Assembly (NCBI GenBank): GCA_015057755.1
Contig: SVDR01000001.1
Span: 1-64,000, forward strand
DNA from: Lachnoclostridium sp.
GTDB lineage: Bacteria; Bacillota_A; Clostridia; Lachnospirales; Lachnospiraceae
Direction of reading: 5' to 3'
Length of the DNA stretch: 64,000 nucleotides
Positions 18,500-26,361 of this stretch are shown one piece after another. The notes beneath the pieces were generated by a model, which was not told where the DNA came from, searched no databases, and saw nothing but the letters and a program-made list of their open reading frames with translations. Made by a program: the position numbers and the translations under genes. Every line of letters begins with the position of its first letter. Within the stretch, counting starts at the first letter, position 1.

Positions 18500-19674
18500 T
18501 CCCTGTCACCTCCCACAGCCTGCATCACCTTCTGCATCACTTCCATCTGCTTTTCGCTCAGTGGCTCTCCCCGCATCTGCTCATAAAAATCACCAAACAA
18601 TTCCAGCACACTCTTCTTTTCTTCACGAATTACCACGTCCTGCATCTCATAACGCGTTCTTGAATTTTCCACACGCCACTCCAGCAGGTGCGGATATACG
18701 CGCGCCAGTGCCTGTCCCGGCTCATACAGTTCCTCTTCATCCGTAAGCACTGCACTGACATAGTCGTCCGGATCTGCAGCCGCCAGAATAAGAGGGGAAG
18801 TCAGCTCCGCCAACGTTCCCTGAATCTTTCTCACATCATGAAGCGGTACAAGAGGAAGAAGCTCCATCCGAATCTCGCCTTTCTTTCCAAGCGTAATCTC
18901 TGTCACAGACTTTTCCCTGTCGGCTTCTGAAACAGAATACTTTAACGGAGAGCCGCAATACCGCACGATCCTTCCTTCTTCCGGCATAAATACAAGGTTC
19001 TGCGGTCTGTGGATATGGCCTGCGGCCACATAATCAAACCCGCTGACAGCAGCCACATCAATATTGTCCTGCCCTCCCACATGGACCGTCTCCGAGTCGG
19101 AACGCTCCGGCTCTTTTCCGCTTTTTGTAAAAAACTGATGACAAAGAAGCACATTGCGCTCCTTCTCATCCAGTCCCGTCTGACCGATCAGACCACGCAT
19201 CGCATCTTCGTAGGTTTTTACATCTTCCAAGCCCGGAATCTCCCGGACAAAGGACGGACGGAAAAACGGCAGCAGATAAATATTAACAATTCCCTCTTCG
19301 TCCGAGAGCTGTACGCACGTTACCTTAGGCTGGTCGCTTCCCGGAGCATTGCCTGCGATAAAAATCCTGTGCTCAGCAAACAAACGGCTTCCATAGGAAA
19401 GTCGCTCTCCTGAATCGTGGTTTCCGCTGACCATACAGATCACCGGACCATCCGGAATCCCGGCCAGTTTTGTCACAAATTCATCAAATAATGCCACTGC
19501 CTCTGCACTCGGCATGGATTTATCGTAGATATCTCCAGCCACCAGCACTGCGTCCGGTTTCCTCTCAGCGATCAGGTCCAGAATCCTGTCCAGAATATAC
19601 CGCTGATCTTCAATCAAGGAAAAACCATGCAGCTGTTTTCCTATATGCAAATCCGAAAGATGAAAAAATTTCAT
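18496..19674 (-). CDS. sbcD: exonuclease SbcD, nuclease subunit of the SbcCD complex
   Basis: Calcineurin-like Mn-dependent nuclease. Metal motifs in order: FHLSDLHIGK at the N-terminus, VAGDIYDK (about 55), MVSGNHDSGERL (about 85), CHQFF (about 160) and AAGHIHRPQ (about 200). The 392-residue length is normal. I use the ATG at 19674, with GAGG six bases upstream, instead of a TTG six codons earlier. It lies 26 bases after the 76-aa gene and overlaps sbcC, so the three are one transcript. Confidence 0.95.
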   Translation of the reverse strand: MKFFHLSDLHIGKQLHGFSLIEDQRYILDRILDLIAERKPDAVLVAGDIYDKSMPSAEAVALFDEFVTKLAGIPDGPVICMVSGNHDSGERLSYGSRLFAEHRIFIAGNAPGSDQPKVTCVQLSDEEGIVNIYLLPFFRPSFVREIPGLEDVKTYEDAMRGLIGQTGLDEKERNVLLCHQFFTKSGKEPERSDSETVHVGGQDNIDVAAVSGFDYVAAGHIHRPQNLVFMPEEGRIVRYCGSPLKYSVSEADREKSVTEITLGKKGEIRMELLPLVPLHDVRKIQGTLAELTSPLILAAADPDDYVSAVLTDEEELYEPGQALARVYPHLLEWRVENSRTRYEMQDVVIREEKKSVLELFGDFYEQMRGEPLSEKQMEVMQKVMQAVGGDRD

Positions 19675-19700
19675 GCAACACCTCTTCCGCAAATCCTGTC

Positions 19701-19931
19701 TTACTCGTCAAACTCCACCGTCACATAATAGCCGCGATCATTCTGAATGATCGATTTCACCACACCCTGACGGCTTTTTAGACGTTCATTAAACTTAAAC
19801 AATCCCGACATCGCAACTGCCGGCTCAATCATATAGTTTACATTGATCGGAGTCACAGACTCACTGATCTCCACGGTCTGTCCCTCTTCTACCAGACCGG
19901 GACGCTCCATCTTAAATACTACTTCTCTCAT
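19701..19931 (-). CDS. small conserved-looking protein encoded upstream of sbcD
   Basis: 76-residue protein, MREVVFKMERPGLVEEGQ, mainly beta-strand-like with no membrane segment or cysteine. I do not recognise a family. Reasons to treat it as a gene: it fills the space between the LexA-boxed promoter and sbcD, it is co-directional with sbcDC, and GGTGG lies seven bases before the ATG. If the TATAAT box is used, transcription would start only a few bases before the ATG, making the message nearly leaderless; a start at Met8 is the alternative. A role with SbcCD is inferred only from position. Confidence 0.65.
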   Translation of the reverse strand: MREVVFKMERPGLVEEGQTVEISESVTPINVNYMIEPAVAMSGLFKFNERLKSRQGVVKSIIQNDRGYYVTVEFDE

Positions 19932-19942
19932 TTCTTACCACC

Positions 19943-19971
19943 ATTATATTCGAACATATGTTCTTTTTAAA
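19943..19971 (-). promoter_or_regulatory. LexA-box promoter of the 76-aa/sbcD/sbcC unit
   Basis: Minus strand TTTAAA (19971-19966), spacer 17, TATAAT (19948-19943). The spacer holds CGAACATATGTTCT (plus strand, 19951-19964), which matches the Gram-positive LexA consensus CGAAC-N4-GTTYC in all but the last base. An operator between -35 and -10 is a classic repressor position, so DNA damage should derepress the unit. The LexA identity rests on consensus match only. Confidence 0.75.
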
Positions 19972-19981
19972 GAGTAAAATT

Positions 19982-20016
19982 TTGACTGGAGACGGATCAT
20001 CTTCGACTCCAGTCAA
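19982..20016 (-). terminator. terminator of apt
   Basis: Perfect 10-bp stem TTGACTGGAG (19982-19991) with CTCCAGTCAA (20007-20016), followed on the minus strand by AATTTTA. It separates apt from the LexA-boxed unit. Confidence 0.75.
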
Positions 20017-20026
20017 GCTTCATTTC

Positions 20027-20551
20027 TTATTTGCCCTCGTAAATGATTGCGGATTCTACATCATAACCTTCCAGTTTCTTTCTGCCTTCCAGTCCTGCCA
20101 GCTCCATTACAAAACAGATCTTAACAACTTCGCCGCCCAGTTCTTCTACGAGCTTTGCGATTGCTTCAACTGTGCCGCCTGTTGCGATCAGGTCATCGAT
20201 AATAACAACTTTCTGGCCCGGTTTGATCGCATCTTTGTGAAGTTCAATCGTTCCTTTGCCATATTCCAGTTCATACTCTCTGGATACAGTTTCTCTCGGA
20301 AGTTTGCCCGGTTTTCTAGCCGGAACGAAAGCTTTGTGAAGCTCATAAGCCACCGGTGTACCAAAGATAAATCCACGGGACTCTGCTCCTACCACTACAT
20401 CAAACTCCAGATCCTTTACCATATCGATCAACTGCTCAATTGCCAGATGAAGACCGTCTGCATCCTGTAAAATAGAAGTAACATCACGGAAGATAATTCC
20501 CGGCTCCGGGAAATCCGGAATACTGATTACGTACTCTTCTAACTTTTTCAT
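20027..20551 (-). CDS. apt: adenine phosphoribosyltransferase
   Basis: Purine salvage enzyme converting adenine and PRPP to AMP. Of 174 residues, the PRPP-binding motif VVIIDDLIATGGTVEA (about 120-135) is intact, preceded by the family segments SIPDFPEPGIIFRDVTSIL at the N-terminus and GAESRGFIFGTPVAYEL. Length is normal. It is single, between a divergent M23 peptidase gene and its own terminator. Confidence 0.96.
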   Translation of the reverse strand: MKKLEEYVISIPDFPEPGIIFRDVTSILQDADGLHLAIEQLIDMVKDLEFDVVVGAESRGFIFGTPVAYELHKAFVPARKPGKLPRETVSREYELEYGKGTIELHKDAIKPGQKVVIIDDLIATGGTVEAIAKLVEELGGEVVKICFVMELAGLEGRKKLEGYDVESAIIYEGK

Positions 20552-20702
20552 GTTTGTAAATCCGTCCTTTCCAAAGATAGTCTAATCATATCACAAATCT
20601 GGTTCCGTGTCCACCTCGGTCGCGGGCATATTCTGCATTTCTCTTACATATATTTTCCAATATGCAAAGCTCAATAACCGGGATTCAAGATTGGAGTATC
20701 TC

Positions 20703-21716
20703 ATGTCGAAATCTTCTATAATAATAGCAATCCAATTACTTCTCCTTACATTCCTCTCCCTTTCTCTCTGTCATACGAAAACAGAACCTGCAACCGCCTC
20801 GCCTGCTGCGGAAAAAGACTATATCCGGTGGGTTGATTTTACTGTGCCCACCTCCCTTCTGAATCAAACACTGGAACTGGATATCAATTCCTGCCAGAAT
20901 GAACTGCATTTTGACTGGATCGAACTTCTCGCATATCTGGGAGCCCGTTACGGAGGCGATTTTTCCCATTTCAAACAGACAGATCTGGACCATTTGATCA
21001 AACGTCTGGAAGAGGGAGAGACTATGGAAAACATAACACAGGATATGAAATACTATGACTACTATCAGGAAGCCTACTCGGCAGTTCTTGGAGGAATGGT
21101 TGGATATTTTGAAATAGAAGAAAACGGAGAATGGATCAAAAAATATGGGCTGAAAGCCTATTCTCCCATTGCAAAAGGCTTCCCTTACAATGACTATGAC
21201 GACTTCGGAGTCTCCCGCTCCTACGGCTACAAACGCCAGCATCTGGGACACGATATGATGGGACAGGTGGGTACCCCCATTATTGCCGTCGAAAGCGGAT
21301 ACATAGAAGCACTTGGCTGGAACCAGTATGGCGGCTGGCGGATCGGGATCCGGAGCTTCGATCAAAAACGTTATTATTACTACGCACATCTCAGGAAAAA
21401 CTATCCTTACCAGAGCAATCTGGAAATCGGAACCGTTGTCACAGCCGGGGATGTGATCGGATATTTGGGACGGACCGGATACAGTGCAACGGAAAATACC
21501 AACAACATTGATACGCCTCATCTTCATTTTGGTCTTCAGCTTATTTTCGATGAGTCCCAAAAAGAAGGAAACAATGAAATCTGGATCGACTGTTACGAAT
21601 TGATGAACTTCCTGCACCAAAATCAGAGTCAGGTCGTAAAGGTTGAAGGAACAAAAGAATGGACACGTGTCAATCAGCAAAAAGAGCCGGAAGATTTCTC
21701 CTCCGACTCCCTGTAA
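20703..21716 (+). CDS. M23-family (LytM) metallopeptidase, exported
   Basis: Predicted cell-wall endopeptidase or its regulator. From the ATG at 20703 the 337-residue protein starts with a hydrophobic signal or anchor (IIIAIQLLLLTFLSLSLCH), then a helical region and a C-terminal LytM domain. Zinc-site residues are present: GHDMMG (HxxxD type) about 180 residues in, YYAHL, and TPHLHFGLQ. GGAG lies 8 bases before this ATG; the extension to 20607 has no ribosome site. It is divergent from apt and convergent with the TPM gene, 8 bases apart. Confidence 0.85.
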   Translation: MSKSSIIIAIQLLLLTFLSLSLCHTKTEPATASPAAEKDYIRWVDFTVPTSLLNQTLELDINSCQNELHFDWIELLAYLGARYGGDFSHFKQTDLDHLIKRLEEGETMENITQDMKYYDYYQEAYSAVLGGMVGYFEIEENGEWIKKYGLKAYSPIAKGFPYNDYDDFGVSRSYGYKRQHLGHDMMGQVGTPIIAVESGYIEALGWNQYGGWRIGIRSFDQKRYYYYAHLRKNYPYQSNLEIGTVVTAGDVIGYLGRTGYSATENTNNIDTPHLHFGLQLIFDESQKEGNNEIWIDCYELMNFLHQNQSQVVKVEGTKEWTRVNQQKEPEDFSSDSL

Positions 21717-21724
21717 TACCGATA

Positions 21725-22597
21725 TTATTTAAATTTCCTTCCGCCGCCTCCATGCACGCGTCCGCTTCCGGAGCGATGCGTGGAAGACCGGCCTCCGCCG
21801 GTTCGTCCGCTGCCTCCAGACGCAGAATTATTCTGGGCGCGGATCACCGTACGTGTCACATAGCTGTTTAATAATACATCTGCCAGAACATTTCCAAGAG
21901 TAAAAGCACTGTCTCTGCGATAGGAAAGACGGAAATTTGCCGACATTCTCGATCCGTCGTTCTTCATGCCGTACTCATGCACAACGGCTAACACCGCACC
22001 GCCGCCAACTGCAGCCGCCACAACGAGCGCGATCAAAAACTCATACCACTGAATGGATTTATAGCGATCCACTTTCCCGGTTTCTGTGTCATAATTATAC
22101 TGATCTGAAGGAATTCCCACGTTGTAGAATTGCTCTGCGCCCTCCAGAAATGCATACGCAGATTCATAAAACGCACCGTCATAAGCATATTCAATCGCAT
22201 TGTCCAGGATTTTGTCGATTCGGTCATCGGTGAGATAACGGATCATCTTTCCTTCTGTGGAAATCCACAGCTCCCCATTTTCCATATCGATCAGGAATAA
22301 TGCGCCGTCATGATCATCACCGAATCCTACGTCATATGATTCATAAAAATCATCTGCGTACTCTCTGGCGGAACCGCTGTTTTCTTCGATCGTCACAACA
22401 GCCAGCCCCATATCCATCATTTCCTGCAGATTGGAAATCTTCGATTCTAGTTCTCTCTCTTCCTGATGATCGAACAGATCTGCCTGATCATAAACCCGCT
22501 GTTTATCCGATACTCCTTCAGCCGCAAACACAGTTCCGCAGCAAAGAAGTACTCCCATCATTGCTACTATTAACCACAGTCTGAAATGTTTCATCAT
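21725..22597 (-). CDS. TPM-domain (YgcG-like) exported membrane protein
   Basis: 290 residues: signal peptide (about 1-25, ending VFAAEG), a TPM domain at about 30-155 (VYDQADLFDHQEERELESKI and AVVTIEENSGSAREYADDFY are family-typical), one membrane helix near 186-206 (FLIALVVAAAVGGGAVLAVV), then a Ser/Gly/Arg-rich tail (GGGGRKFK end). TPM proteins are linked to membrane-protein quality control and photosystem repair in other organisms; the role here is unknown. It overlaps the zinc-ribbon gene as ATGA and is the last gene of the unit that begins with the response regulator. Confidence 0.85.
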   Translation of the reverse strand: MMKHFRLWLIVAMMGVLLCCGTVFAAEGVSDKQRVYDQADLFDHQEERELESKISNLQEMMDMGLAVVTIEENSGSAREYADDFYESYDVGFGDDHDGALFLIDMENGELWISTEGKMIRYLTDDRIDKILDNAIEYAYDGAFYESAYAFLEGAEQFYNVGIPSDQYNYDTETGKVDRYKSIQWYEFLIALVVAAAVGGGAVLAVVHEYGMKNDGSRMSANFRLSYRRDSAFTLGNVLADVLLNSYVTRTVIRAQNNSASGGSGRTGGGRSSTHRSGSGRVHGGGGRKFK

Positions 22598-23640
22598 AGG
22601 AACCAGCCTCCTATCATCAAAACTGCAAACACTGGTGCAAAAACACCTGCAAATAATCCGGCTATTTTCTTACCGTCAACCGGAAGTTTTCCGCAGATCT
22701 TACCGTTTTGTCCATTCATGGTAAAATAATACGTTTTTCCCTGTTCCTTGTGGCGATAAGTCATGACCCAGACCGGCAGCATCGCATACTGCCACTTTGC
22801 TCCCCGGATCCTCGTTTCACTGTCCTGCACGCGGACGGAACTGTATTCGCTCATCGTGGAAGTCAGATTTTGAATGGTGTATTCTTTTACTTCCTTCTCT
22901 GCTTCCTCTGTGAAACCGGCACTGTCCATATCTCGCTTTTCTGCCATAAATCCGGACAGATAGTTGGTCTGGAACGGTACCATCGCATCCGTTTCGAATG
23001 GAAGCACACCTTCTACCAGTTCTTTGTTGCTCTTTGATAAAGCATTTCTGGCCAGATTTTTCACATCCAGCGTTCCTTCCCTCCGGATACGGTACTGTTT
23101 ATGTTCCGTAAATCTCGTATTTCCGGTCGTCCAGGTTCTCTGTTTTTCAGCCTCTGCCTCGATCTTTCCATCCACTTGACAGCTGTAAAGCAAATACGGG
23201 AAATACACACCGGACAGCTTTTCTAACTGGTTCTTATCGTAAAAACTATGCGGAACAAACTTTTTCTTGCTGATCCAGGTCAAAAACATTTCTTCTGCCC
23301 GTTTCCTGTCTATTGCAAACGGGAGAACGTAATCCGGAAGAAACTCTCCGGATACACGTCCGGACAGTACGACCGGATTGTGACAATAGTAACAGAACGT
23401 CGCAGCCGTTGTCTCATCTGTCACAATTTCTGCACCACAGCTTGGACAGACATAGACCACTGCCTCTTCCCGCGTCCCTGAATCCATACTTTCAGCAGAA
23501 ACACACTCCGGTTCCTGTCCTTCTTCCATCTCATTTTCCGAGAATTCCGACAGGCAATATTCACATGTCAGTTTCTGCTTCTCCGGATTAAAGATTAATC
23601 CGCCTCCACAGTTCGGGCATTTATAAGACATTACTGACAT
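22594..23640 (-). CDS. double zinc-ribbon protein with C-terminal membrane anchor
   Basis: 348 residues. Two TFIIB-like zinc ribbons open the protein: CPNCGG plus CEYC (about 8-33) and CPSCGAE plus CYYCHNP (about 71-93). A beta-rich domain of about 200 residues with no motif known to me follows, and a hydrophobic C-terminal helix ([20 protein letters not shown]) anchors it. The pairing with a TPM-domain membrane protein by a 4-base overlap suggests they act together at the membrane. Its start overlaps the nfo stop by 10 bases. Confidence 0.8.
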   Translation of the reverse strand: MSVMSYKCPNCGGGLIFNPEKQKLTCEYCLSEFSENEMEEGQEPECVSAESMDSGTREEAVVYVCPSCGAEIVTDETTAATFCYYCHNPVVLSGRVSGEFLPDYVLPFAIDRKRAEEMFLTWISKKKFVPHSFYDKNQLEKLSGVYFPYLLYSCQVDGKIEAEAEKQRTWTTGNTRFTEHKQYRIRREGTLDVKNLARNALSKSNKELVEGVLPFETDAMVPFQTNYLSGFMAEKRDMDSAGFTEEAEKEVKEYTIQNLTSTMSEYSSVRVQDSETRIRGAKWQYAMLPVWVMTYRHKEQGKTYYFTMNGQNGKICGKLPVDGKKIAGLFAGVFAPVFAVLMIGGWFL

Positions 23641-24512
23641 TTTTTCTCAACCTCTCTCTTTGATCTTAACAGAGCAATTTCCCTTGCATATCCATCTAAT
23701 TCATTCGGAGTTTCCAAACAAAACGGCAGATGTCTGAGTGACGGATGATTAATGATCCGCACCATCGCATCCAGCCCGATCTGGCCCTCCCCGATCTTCG
23801 CATGTCTGTCCTTTCTGGCACCCTTCACATTCAAACTGTCGTTTAAATGAATCGCCTTCAGGCGTTTCAGTCCGATCACCCGGTCAAACTCATTCAAAAC
23901 ACCATCCAGATCGTATACGATGTCGTAACCGCCATCCCAGACATGACAAGTATCCAGACACACGCCGACTTTATCGGAAAATTCCACCCGGTCTATGATC
24001 TCACGAAGCTCTTCGAATGTGCCTCCGACTTCACTTCCCTTTCCTGCCATCGTCTCCAGCAGCACGGTTGTTCTAAGTTCCGGAGTCAGGATTCCGTTTA
24101 ACATCTCAGAAATCAGACGAATGCCGACCTCCGTTCCTTGCTTCACATGGCTTCCCGGATGGAAATTATAATAAATCTCTGCCGGAACAAGTCCATTCCT
24201 TTCTGCAACGGTCCGGATTTTCCCAAGGCGTTCCAGATCTTCCCTCATGGTTCTCCATGCAAAATCACGCACACTCTCATCTGCCGAACAGCCATTTAAC
24301 GTATAGGGTGCATGGGCAACCAGTGATCCGATCCCCAGCTCTTCTTTTTTTCTCAAAAACGCCTCTAAATCTGCATCATCCAGTGCTTTCGCATTTCCGC
24401 CGCGAGGATTTCTTGTGAAAAACTGGAATGCTGTCGCTCCAATTTTTTCTGCCTCCTTTACCATCGGCAGATATCCTTTTGCGCAGGACAAATGACATCC
24501 GATATAAAACAT
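23631..24512 (-). CDS. nfo: deoxyribonuclease IV (endonuclease IV, AP endonuclease)
   Basis: Base-excision repair enzyme that cuts at abasic sites. 293 residues with the trinuclear zinc ligands visible: [33 protein letters not shown] and DRHAKIGEG. Starts [16 protein letters not shown]. It sits nine bases after the ABC permease gene in the same direction and overlaps the zinc-ribbon gene, an unexpected place for a DNA repair enzyme inside an envelope-type operon. Confidence 0.95.
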   Translation of the reverse strand: MFYIGCHLSCAKGYLPMVKEAEKIGATAFQFFTRNPRGGNAKALDDADLEAFLRKKEELGIGSLVAHAPYTLNGCSADESVRDFAWRTMREDLERLGKIRTVAERNGLVPAEIYYNFHPGSHVKQGTEVGIRLISEMLNGILTPELRTTVLLETMAGKGSEVGGTFEELREIIDRVEFSDKVGVCLDTCHVWDGGYDIVYDLDGVLNEFDRVIGLKRLKAIHLNDSLNVKGARKDRHAKIGEGQIGLDAMVRIINHPSLRHLPFCLETPNELDGYAREIALLRSKREVEKKCQ

Positions 24513-24521
24513 TTCTCTCTC

Positions 24522-25421
24522 CTATTTCTTTTCATTTTTTACCGGATTCAGACAATATACCGCACTGCGGATCACTGCAAAAGAAACGATGCTCTGTACC
24601 GCAAGGCTGATCGGAATCCAGTATTTTAACAAAAAGCTCCCTGTGTTGCTGCCAAAATAACTGCGGATCGACAGGATACTGCCTCCGCCGGAAACCTGAC
24701 TTCCTAAAATTTCTGCAAATGTGGCTGCCGGATTGAGTAAAAGCGCCCACACCGCCACTCCGGTATCGGCTATCGGCCGTTCCATTCCGGGCTGCAGCAC
24801 CATGTTACTGATCTGAATCTGATTCATATTTAATAAAAAGACATTCATCATGTATGTACCCACTACAATGAACAGCAGCACGCCGTATGTACAGACATTG
24901 GAAAATGTAGATCTGCGCAGCAGAGCGGAGAATAAGATTCCGATTCCGCCCGCATAAAAGGCAACAATGATAAAGCAGACCAGAAGAAGTCCAAGGTCTC
25001 TAAAATCTACACTTCCGTATACAAAGGTCAGAAGAACGATCGGAAGGCTGGATGCCACCAAAACCAGTAATTGTTCTACTGCGGAAAATAATTTTCCCAT
25101 GATAATGTCGCCCGGAGACATTTTTGTTGTAAATAACAGCTCCAGCGTCTGACGTTCCCTCTCACCGCTGATACTTCCTGACGTAAGGGCAGGCATGATA
25201 AACATCAGCAGTAAAAACTCCAGCGTTGCAACAAAGGCGTACAAATCTAAAAATGTAGAATACTGAATCGTCGATGTGCTCCGCACCTGAGCTACGGTCT
25301 GATACATATTCAAAAGTGCCGCCAATGCAAGGACACCGTTAAAGGCAAAGATGACCAGCGGCATACGAAGACTTCTGGAGCGCACCGTGGTCTCCCTCTT
25401 GTAAACCGGATTACTCTTCAC
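24522..25421 (-). CDS. ABC-2 type permease (GldF-like)
   Basis: 299 residues with about six membrane helices. The segment SGSISGERERQTLELLFTTKMSPGDIIMGKL is typical of ABC-2 permeases of the gliding/NatB/GldF kind, where it contacts the ATPase. GTG start with AGGTGG nine bases upstream, overlapping the ATPase stop by 11 bases. It forms a transporter with the ATPase at 25411 and probably the 817-aa protein. The substrate is unknown. Confidence 0.85.
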   Translation of the reverse strand: MKSNPVYKRETTVRSRSLRMPLVIFAFNGVLALAALLNMYQTVAQVRSTSTIQYSTFLDLYAFVATLEFLLLMFIMPALTSGSISGERERQTLELLFTTKMSPGDIIMGKLFSAVEQLLVLVASSLPIVLLTFVYGSVDFRDLGLLLVCFIIVAFYAGGIGILFSALLRRSTFSNVCTYGVLLFIVVGTYMMNVFLLNMNQIQISNMVLQPGMERPIADTGVAVWALLLNPAATFAEILGSQVSGGGSILSIRSYFGSNTGSFLLKYWIPISLAVQSIVSFAVIRSAVYCLNPVKNEKK

Positions 25422-26361
25422 TGGTCAGCACCACCTTTCCTTTTTCACGGTTTGTAATCTGCATGAAAATACTCTCCAGATCTCCCTGCTCGCGAATAAA
25501 TCCACTGACCGGAATTCCTGCATCAACCATCTTCTTCAGCAAGACTGCTTCCGCTTCATAATCTCCGTGAAACTGTACCACAATATCTTCTTCGCGGATC
25601 GCAATGGTTTTTACCGCAGGCTCTTGTCTGAGCAGCCGGACTGCAGCATCTCTTCGGTCAAACACTTTGATCAGCAGCGGATTGGAATCATTTACCTTCT
25701 CTAAAATCTCCCACATGCTTCCCGATAAAACAATCTTTCCTGCATCGATAATACCGATATCCGTACACATCTGAGACAGCTCAGAAAGAATATGAGAACT
25801 TACCAGAATGGTCTTTCCTTCTGCGCACAATTCCTTCAGAACCTCTTTAAACTCCATACGGTTTCTTGGATCCATTCCGGAGGTCGGCTCATCCAGCACC
25901 AAAAGTTTCGGGTCATGGATCAGCGCTCTCGCCAGGCAGAGTCTCTGTTTCATACCTCGCGACAAACTGTCCACAAATGCATCTGCACGTTCATCCAGAC
26001 GCACCTGCTCCAAAAGCTCGCTGCAGCGGTTTCTGGCCACAAGTCCGCTCATTCCGTAACAGGATGCAAAAAACTCCATATATTCCCAGACTTTCAGATT
26101 GTCATACATACCAAACTCGTCCGGCACATATCCAAATAACGTCTTTACCTCTTCTCTGTACCTGACAGCGTCCTTTCCTGCGATCTCCACCGTTCCCTCA
26201 TCCGGAAGCAGCAGACCGGTCAGAATCCGGATCGCAGTTGTCTTTCCGGCTCCATTAGGGCCGACGAAACCATAAAGCGCGCCCTCTTCAATTTCCATAT
26301 CCAGACCGTTTAACGCCTGAAAGTTTCCAAATTTTTTCTTCAGTCCATGGATTTTCAGCAT
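25411..26361 (-). CDS. ABC transporter ATP-binding protein (GldA-like)
   Basis: 316 residues. Walker A VGPNGAGKTTAIRILTG (about 34-50), Q-loop GYVPDEFGMYDN, signature SLSRGMKQRLCLARAL, Walker B LLVLDEPTSGMDP and the H-loop SSHILSE are all intact. The C-terminal 90 residues match the regulatory tail seen in export ATPases of the drug/gliding type. Its ATG shares one base with the stop of the 817-aa gene, so the two are translationally coupled. Confidence 0.93.
   Translation of the reverse strand: MLKIHGLKKKFGNFQALNGLDMEIEEGALYGFVGPNGAGKTTAIRILTGLLLPDEGTVEIAGKDAVRYREEVKTLFGYVPDEFGMYDNLKVWEYMEFFASCYGMSGLVARNRCSELLEQVRLDERADAFVDSLSRGMKQRLCLARALIHDPKLLVLDEPTSGMDPRNRMEFKEVLKELCAEGKTILVSSHILSELSQMCTDIGIIDAGKIVLSGSMWEILEKVNDSNPLLIKVFDRRDAAVRLLRQEPAVKTIAIREEDIVVQFHGDYEAEAVLLKKMVDAGIPVSGFIREQGDLESIFMQITNREKGKVVLTSEE

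Noticed and set aside
20736..21680. 314-codon minus-strand open frame opposite the M23 peptidase gene
   Set aside because: The plus-strand frame has signal peptide and zinc motifs; the antisense frame has none.
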